This document shows positions 1 through 4,042 of a DNA stretch of 8,382 nt, one piece after another. The stretch covers positions 1 to 8,382 of the forward strand of contig WFTU01000098.1 in the NCBI GenBank assembly GCA_015485375.1, written 5' to 3'. This DNA is from Paracoccaceae bacterium. Lineage in GTDB: Bacteria > Pseudomonadota > Alphaproteobacteria > Rhodobacterales > Rhodobacteraceae. The notes below the pieces were generated by a model. It had not been told where the DNA came from. It worked only from the letters and a program-made list of their open reading frames with translations, and searched no databases. Both the position numbers and the translations under genes were made by a program. The stretch's first letter is position 1, and the number at the start of each line of letters is the position of its first letter.

Positions 1-2
1 TA

Positions 3-389
3 ATGGGGATCGAGTCCGAAGCAGTCCGCGGTGGTGTCGTCGAGCAGCTCGGCGACGCTTCCTACCAGATGGTAATACGTCTCGGCGAGGTCGAGCGGTT
101 CGAGGACAAACATCGCGGGATTTTCGAACTCTGGGACGGCTTTTTCCGCGGAGGGAAGAAGCCGTCGTCCAGCGAGATTCGCGACATCGTCGCCCTTGGA
201 CTGGTCGGTGGTGGATTGAGCGACGCTAAAGCCGACCGGATCGTTGACGAACTCGGTGTCGAGGGGCTGCTTGATCTGTACCAGATCGCTGCGGGGATCC
301 TTGGCGCCGCCTTCATGCCGGAGGTCGGCGAGGAAGCTAAAAAAAAAGTGGAGACAGCAAGCGCGACAGACTCGGCGTCCGGGAGCTGA
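3..389 (+). CDS. Tail assembly chaperone, GTA-gp10-like (short, unshifted form)
   Basis: The 128-residue product resembles the GTA-gp10 / Phage_TAC_11 family of small proteins encoded between the major tail protein and the tape measure gene, where siphophages keep their tail assembly chaperones (lambda gpG position). It is soluble and mostly helical. The core, residues about 9-105, has the family pattern: a short strand region (YQMVIRLGEVERFED), a helix with a Phe/Trp cluster (IFELWDGFF), a Ser-rich turn starting the next helix (SSSEIRDIVALGL) and a C-terminal LYQIAAGILGAAF helix. The ATG sits in TAATG at the window's first bases, so an upstream gene, probably the major tail protein, may end at 1-3; that gene and the ribosome binding site lie outside. 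Residues 113-115 are three AAA lysine codons forming a nine-A run. After it, the unshifted form ends in a low-complexity tail rich in Ala, Ser and Thr. A -1 shift on the run gives a longer 187-residue form. Family call from pattern memory, fairly sure. Confidence 0.85.
   Translation: MGIESEAVRGGVVEQLGDASYQMVIRLGEVERFEDKHRGIFELWDGFFRGGKKPSSSEIRDIVALGLVGGGLSDAKADRIVDELGVEGLLDLYQIAAGILGAAFMPEVGEEAKKKVETASATDSASGS
320..324 (+). promoter_or_regulatory. Internal Shine-Dalgarno-like element upstream of the slippery run
   Basis: A perfect GGAGG core lies inside the chaperone coding region, 14 bases before the A run; a weaker AGGA follows at 331-334. Internal Shine-Dalgarno elements about 10-14 bases upstream stimulate -1 frameshifting in bacterial cases such as E. 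coli dnaX. No start codon sits at a normal distance downstream, so initiation is not an obvious role. Stimulation is inferred from position alone. Confidence 0.45.
339..347 (+). promoter_or_regulatory. Probable -1 ribosomal frameshift (slippery) site, nine A
   Basis: Nine consecutive A bases fill three in-frame AAA lysine codons of the chaperone gene. In the zero frame the segment 341-347 reads A AAA AAA, a canonical X-XXY-YYZ slippery heptamer on which both the P-site and A-site lysine tRNAs can re-pair after a -1 slip. The -1 frame is closed by a TAA at 338-340 directly before the run and open for 72 codons after it, as expected for a programmed shift into the downstream domain. Runs of this length can also cause RNA polymerase slippage; adding one A gives the same fused product. 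A base-count error in the homopolymer would look the same. Confidence 0.78.
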
Positions 390-565
390 TCCGCAACGCC
401 GTTGTTATGGGGCTGTCACCGCATGATGTCCGGCGGATGCCGCCGCGCGATTTCTGGCTGATGGTCGAGGGTTGGAATGCCGCACACAGCGGCGAAAGCA
501 ATGAACCAGGCGCGAATGCCCCGTCGATGAGCGAGGCGCTGGAACTGGTGGAGAAATATGGCTAG
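347..565 (+). CDS. Tail assembly chaperone second domain, reached by -1 frameshift (gpGT-like extension)
   Basis: In the -1 frame relative to the 3-389 gene there is an open stretch from just after a TAA at 338-340 to the TAG at 563-565. Read after a -1 slip on the A run, it adds 72 residues to the first 115, giving a 187-residue fusion. The added part starts SGDSKRDRLGVRELIRNAVV and continues MGLSPHDVRRMPPRDFWLMV, which resembles the small GTA-type tail chaperones of the Phage_TAC_6 kind (a short 'LSP...FW' helical motif). As a free-standing gene it would start at ATG 407 and give 52 residues. That ATG has no suitable Shine-Dalgarno: the nearest GGGAG, at 381-385, is 21 bases away. By analogy with lambda gpGT, the extension would bind the tape measure protein while the first domain binds tail tube subunits. 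It overlaps the tape measure start by 8 bases. Independent translation from 407 is the main alternative. Confidence 0.8.
   Translation, partial: SGDSKRDRLGVRELIRNAVVMGLSPHDVRRMPPRDFWLMVEGWNAAHSGESNEPGANAPSMSEALELVEKYG
373..401 (+). promoter_or_regulatory. Stem-loop downstream of the slippery run, possible frameshift stimulator
   Basis: CGGCGT at 373-378 pairs with ACGCCG at 396-401 (6 bp). Inside, CGGG at 380-383 pairs with TCCG at 390-393 (3 Watson-Crick pairs plus one G-T), closing an AGCTGA loop. A small internal loop (C379 against C394-A395) separates the two helices. It starts 25 bases after the slippery run, longer than the usual 5-9 base spacer, so a stimulatory role is possible but weakly supported. 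It also spans the stop codon of the unshifted form (387-389). Confidence 0.35.
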
Positions 566-2483
566 CACAGATTTTGAAAAACTGCAGATCCTGCTCGCCG
601 TTCGTGACAAGGAGTTTGCCCGCCAGCTCGAGCGAAATACGCGCCGGGTGGACCAGTTTGCAAAGCGCTCGAGCCGGGGGCTGTCCAGAACGACCCAGTC
701 GTTCAATTTGATGACTGTCGCGGCGCGCCGTCTTTTGCCCGCGCTTTCGGCCGGCGCGTTGCTGGCGGCGACAAAGAAGGTTGTCACGTCGCTCGACAAT
801 ATTGGCAAGACTGCGGACAAGCTCGGCCTGACGACGAGTGCGCTGCAGGAGCTGCGCGCGGCCGCCGAGGTTGCAGGCGTGTCTGTAACCACATTCGATA
901 TGGCGATGCAGCGGTTCGGACGTCGAGTGGCAGAGGCCCGTAATGGATCAGGCGAAGCAAAGGCGGCGCTCGAGGAGATGGGCATCGCGCTGTTTGATGC
1001 CTCGGGCAATGCCCGTGAAATCGAGGATGTTCTCGGCTCTGTCGCGGATGCGTTTTCGGAAGTGACAGACCAGACGGATATGAACCGTCTTGCCATGAAG
1101 CTGTTCGACAGCGAAGGCGTGGCGATGGTCAACATGTTGCGCAGTGGGCAGGCGGAGCTCGACAAGACGCGCGAAGAAATGCGCAAGCTGGGCGTCGTTA
1201 TTGACGAAGACCTCATCCGGAAGGCCGAGGGCGCCCAGTCCCAGATCGATGCGTTGTCCCGGGTGATCGGCGCGAACCTGTCGACCGCACTGATAAATCT
1301 GGCCCCGATTCTGGTAAGCATCACCGAGCTGATGGCGACATTTTCTGCTAAAGCCGCAGGTGTTGTGAGCGACATCCAGAATATGGGTGCCAACATGGAT
1401 CTCGTGAACTCCTACAAAGATGTTCAGGACACCGTTGATGCGCTGGCGGATGTGAACGCGCAGCTCGAAGCAATTTCACTTAATCCGGTACCATTCGGCG
1501 AAAACAGCCTGCTGGAAGAGCGTGTTCGGTTGGAGACGCAGCTGGCCGATCAGCGCGAAAGGCTGGAGAAAGCCCGTACTACGCGCTTTCCGGACCAAGG
1601 GAATACTGACTCGCCGGTAACCACGCCTGATGCAGGTAATGTTGCCTTCGATACCGGCCTTTCGTCGGCCTGGGACCGGATCGAGCAGCTGGTAAAGGAA
1701 ACCGAGCTGGCGGGTCTTTCGACGGAGGCACAGCGGGAAAGGCGCATCGAGCTCGAGGCCGGCGCCCTGGCCGAGGAGCTCCTGGCAAAGGCTGTCGCCG
1801 ACGGGTCCGAGGTAAGTGATGAAGAGGCTGCCGCAGTTGCGCGGGTGATCGAGGAATACAAAGCGCAGGCTTTAGCTCTGGCTGAAACAGAGACCGCGCA
1901 GCGCGGCGTTAACGATGCGCGGGAAAGGTCGATCGAGAAGATCAAGGAAGAAGAAGACGCCCTGTCAGAGCTGGAAGCGGCAAACCAGCGGGTAATCGAG
2001 AACTTCATCGATATTATTGCAGGGGCGGATAACCTTCAGGATGCCCTTCAAGGTGTTCTGAAGATGGCGCTCAAGTTGGCAGCCACGTCGTTTCTGCAGG
2101 GGTTGTTCGGGGTTTCGAACTCGAACACAGGCTCTCTCGGTAATTTTTTCTACAACGCCGGCGCCGGACTGACAGGAAAGGCGTCCGGCGGATCCGTGAT
2201 GGCCGGACGTTCGTATATGGTGGGCGAGCATGGACGCGAGCCATTTGTGCCGGCGCAAAACGGCCGCATCCTTTCGGTGGCGCAGGCCAAGTCAGCCGTT
2301 GGCGGTGGTGGCGGAGGTGGTGGAGACGTCATCCAGAATTTCTATATTTCGACCGGAGTGCAGGATACTGTGCGCGCCGAACTTCTGTCCATGACCCCGC
2401 AGTTCGAGGCGCTTGCGCAACGTGCCGTTCTGGGGGCCAACAGTCGCGGCGGCAGCTTCCGCCGCTCGTTGATGGGAGGGTGA
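558..2483 (+). CDS. Tail tape measure protein
   Basis: This 641-residue protein sits directly after the chaperones, as tape measure genes do. Tape measure proteins span the tail tube lumen, set tail length, and are ejected ahead of DNA. The N-terminal region carries a basic stretch (about 20-45) and a first hydrophobic segment (about 50-76, LLPALSAGALLAATKKVV). Residues 80-230 match the usual head of TMP_2-like proteins ('IGKTADKLGLTTSALQELR'). A second hydrophobic segment spans about 237-270. Two charged, coiled-coil-like regions follow (about 295-345 and 375-475). The C terminus has the typical tape measure signature SGGSVMAGRSYMVGEHGREP (543-562), with FVPAQNGRI directly after, then an eight-glycine linker (582-589) and a C-terminal segment likely to contact the tip. 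The start ATG follows GGAG at 550-553 and overlaps the chaperone stop. At roughly 0.15 nm per residue, a fully helical protein would give a tail near 95 nm (inference). Confidence 0.93.
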   Translation: MASTDFEKLQILLAVRDKEFARQLERNTRRVDQFAKRSSRGLSRTTQSFNLMTVAARRLLPALSAGALLAATKKVVTSLDNIGKTADKLGLTTSALQELRAAAEVAGVSVTTFDMAMQRFGRRVAEARNGSGEAKAALEEMGIALFDASGNAREIEDVLGSVADAFSEVTDQTDMNRLAMKLFDSEGVAMVNMLRSGQAELDKTREEMRKLGVVIDEDLIRKAEGAQSQIDALSRVIGANLSTALINLAPILVSITELMATFSAKAAGVVSDIQNMGANMDLVNSYKDVQDTVDALADVNAQLEAISLNPVPFGENSLLEERVRLETQLADQRERLEKARTTRFPDQGNTDSPVTTPDAGNVAFDTGLSSAWDRIEQLVKETELAGLSTEAQRERRIELEAGALAEELLAKAVADGSEVSDEEAAAVARVIEEYKAQALALAETETAQRGVNDARERSIEKIKEEEDALSELEAANQRVIENFIDIIAGADNLQDALQGVLKMALKLAATSFLQGLFGVSNSNTGSLGNFFYNAGAGLTGKASGGSVMAGRSYMVGEHGREPFVPAQNGRILSVAQAKSAVGGGGGGGGDVIQNFYISTGVQDTVRAELLSMTPQFEALAQRAVLGANSRGGSFRRSLMGG

Positions 2484-2484
2484 G

Positions 2485-3093
2485 ATGCCGACATATCCGC
2501 TCGCATTCCCGTCCGCGCCCAATATCCAGACATTGTCGATCCGTCCGACCAGATCCGTTGGTTCGACCCAGTCGCCCTATGATAAATCTGAACAGATATT
2601 CGACCATCGTGGTGCACAATGGGTCGGCGAAGTCACGCTTCCGAGGATGAAGGTATCGGTCGCGGCAAACTGGGAGGTATTCATCCTTCAGCTGCGCGGG
2701 CGCTACGGGGAATTCCTGATGGGTCCGCCGCTGGCTTCCAATACCGGTACCGGCACCGGCGGTGATCTGTCGACCGCCGGTGCGGTGTTCGACGAGAGTA
2801 TCGTGCTGCAGAACGCAGGCGCGGCGGCAACGTATAAAAAGGCGGACTGGTTGCAGATCGGCACGGGGTTGTCCGCCCGACTTCATAAAATCACAGCTGA
2901 TGCGACCGCTGACGGTGCCGGCGCGGTTACGCTCGGGATCGAGCCGCCGCTGAAGGAGGCATATGTGACGGGAACCGCCGTTACAGTTTCCGCTCCAGTG
3001 GGTGTTTGGCGGCTCGGCGCAAATGATGTGGGGTGGAATATTGATGCGGCCGCGCGCTTCGGGTTCACCCTGCCAATCGTCGAGGCACTATGA
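2485..3093 (+). CDS. Distal tail (Dit)-like protein
   Basis: The 202-residue product lies directly after the tape measure gene, where siphophages encode the distal tail protein that joins tail tube to tip. The N-terminal part (about 1-80) has the strand-rich pattern I know from alphaproteobacterial prophage tail proteins: MPTYPLAFPS, then SVGSTQSPYD, QWVGEVTLPRMK, and FILQLRGRYGEFLMG. A Gly/Thr/Ala-rich stretch follows (about 84-115), then a second module with the typical KKADWLQIGTGLSARLHKI and a C-terminal GVWRLGAN...FGFTLPIVEA. No catalytic motif is visible. The start is supported by a strong GGAGG at 2475-2479, five bases before the ATG, partly inside the end of the tape measure gene. It overlaps the next gene by ATGA. 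RcGTA g12 occupies this slot, but I cannot say by eye that the two are homologous. Role inferred from position and family pattern. Confidence 0.72.
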   Translation: MPTYPLAFPSAPNIQTLSIRPTRSVGSTQSPYDKSEQIFDHRGAQWVGEVTLPRMKVSVAANWEVFILQLRGRYGEFLMGPPLASNTGTGTGGDLSTAGAVFDESIVLQNAGAAATYKKADWLQIGTGLSARLHKITADATADGAGAVTLGIEPPLKEAYVTGTAVTVSAPVGVWRLGANDVGWNIDAAARFGFTLPIVEAL

Positions 3094-3647
3094 GCAGGGG
3101 GGCTTCATCTGCCCTTAAGGCAGCGGTTGGTGCGCAAAAAGTGCAGCCGTTCAATATGGTGCACATGGCGTTCGATAGCGGCGATATCCGTTTGTGGACG
3201 GGTCGTGGCGAGATTTCATGGAACGGCTACACATGGACCGGTGCTAGCGGGTTGCTTGGTATTTCGACGATCGAGGAAACAGCGGAAGTCAAGGCCGCCG
3301 GAATTCGTTTGAGTCTATCAGGTGTCCCGGCCGACTTGTTGGCCATCGCGCTGGCGGAGGACTACCAAGGTCGCACCGCAACGATCTACTATGGCGCATT
3401 CAGTGGCGGCTCGATCGTAGCTGACCCCGTGGTTTCGTTCCGCGGGAAAATGGACGTCATGCCGATTGCGGATTCCGGTGATGCTTCGACCATTATTCTC
3501 GAAGTCGAAAACAGGCTGATTATTTTGCACCGTTCGCGCAGTCGGCGGTGGACGGATGAAGACCAGAAAATAGATTTTCCGGATGACCGTGGCTTCGAAT
3601 ATGTCCAGTCGATCCAGGAGAAAGACATCAAGTGGGGTCCGAGGTGA
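3090..3647 (+). CDS. Tail tip hub-like protein, DUF2163-like N-terminal domain
   Basis: This 185-residue protein begins with a start overlapping the previous stop (ATGA, 3090-3093), with only a weak GAGG ahead, which suggests translational coupling. The pattern is strand-rich: FNMVHMAFDSGDIRLWTGRG, ISWNGYTWTGASGLLGIS, an acidic 'IEETAEVKAAGIRLSLSGVP' strand pair, and TATIYYGAF. It ends with SRRWTDEDQ...FPDDRGFEYVQSIQ...IKWG, a signature I associate with small phage tail proteins of this gene slot. RcGTA g13 (DUF2163, about 300 residues) is in the same position but longer; this one would match only its N-terminal half, and the C-terminal extension appears to be absent. The likely role is a tip hub between the distal tail ring and the large tip protein. 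No enzyme motif is visible. Function is inferred from order and pattern. Confidence 0.7.
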   Translation: MSRGASSALKAAVGAQKVQPFNMVHMAFDSGDIRLWTGRGEISWNGYTWTGASGLLGISTIEETAEVKAAGIRLSLSGVPADLLAIALAEDYQGRTATIYYGAFSGGSIVADPVVSFRGKMDVMPIADSGDASTIILEVENRLIILHRSRSRRWTDEDQKIDFPDDRGFEYVQSIQEKDIKWGPR

Positions 3648-4042
3648 GATCCGCTGGGTGGGAAACATCCCTGGCAAATATCCTCGACGCTGCGCGGTCG
3701 ACGCCGTTTGAATGGGGAAAACACGACTGCACGCTTTTTGCGCTGCGCTGCGCGGATGCCGTATGGGGAACGGACGTCGAGGCGAAGCATTCTGGAAAAT
3801 ACAAAACCGCAAGGGGCGCTGCCGGCCGGGTCAAACGTTTAGGCGGGTTTTCCAAGGCATTACAAAACGAAGGTTTTGCGCGGGTTCCAACCTTGTTTGC
3901 AAAACGAGGTGATCTGGCTGTTGTCGAGCAGGACGGCCGCGAAGCGCTGGCAGTGGTCGTCGGCGGCAAAGTGGCCGCGGCGGGAATTGATGGTCTCGTG
4001 TTTATTTCACTGGAATGCGTGAAGGGGGTATGGAGCAAATGA
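3644..4042 (+). CDS. NlpC/P60-like tail protein (DUF6950-like)
   Basis: With the GTG at 3644 as start, the product is 132 residues. The opening MRSAGWETSLANILDAARST followed by PFEWGKHDC resembles the DUF6950 group of phage NlpC/P60-like proteins, which sit between hub and tail-tip genes, as RcGTA g14 peptidase does. C29 in HDC is the candidate nucleophile. A second conserved block is RGDLAVV (about 88-94). The region where NlpC/P60 enzymes carry the catalytic His reads REALAVVVGG (99-108) with no His, so peptidase activity is doubtful and a structural role is possible. I chose GTG 3644 over GTG 3632 because it gives a GTGA overlap with the previous stop, has GGGG six bases upstream, and matches the usual N terminus. 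GTG 3632 has AGGAG 11 bases upstream and would add four residues. The 3' end overlaps the next gene by ATGA. Confidence 0.75.
   Translation: MRSAGWETSLANILDAARSTPFEWGKHDCTLFALRCADAVWGTDVEAKHSGKYKTARGAAGRVKRLGGFSKALQNEGFARVPTLFAKRGDLAVVEQDGREALAVVVGGKVAAAGIDGLVFISLECVKGVWSK

Noticed and set aside
416..1396. Long antisense reading frame (326 codons) opposite the chaperone end and tape measure start
   Set aside because: Ser/Ala/Arg-rich translation typical of the complement of GC-rich coding DNA; no ribosome binding site or family pattern, and the + strand gene is well supported.
2301..2324. GGN-repeat tract in the tape measure gene, considered as a possible unstable repeat or frameshift site
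   Set aside because: It encodes an eight-glycine linker with mixed third bases; such linkers are common near the C terminus of tape measure proteins.
2742..2763. ACCGG-type short repeat in the distal tail gene
   Set aside because: Short low-complexity coding sequence for a Thr/Gly loop; too short and irregular to call a repeat element.
2329..2886. Antisense reading frame (185 codons) across the tape measure / distal tail junction
   Set aside because: Low-quality composition with no family pattern; a shadow of two real genes.
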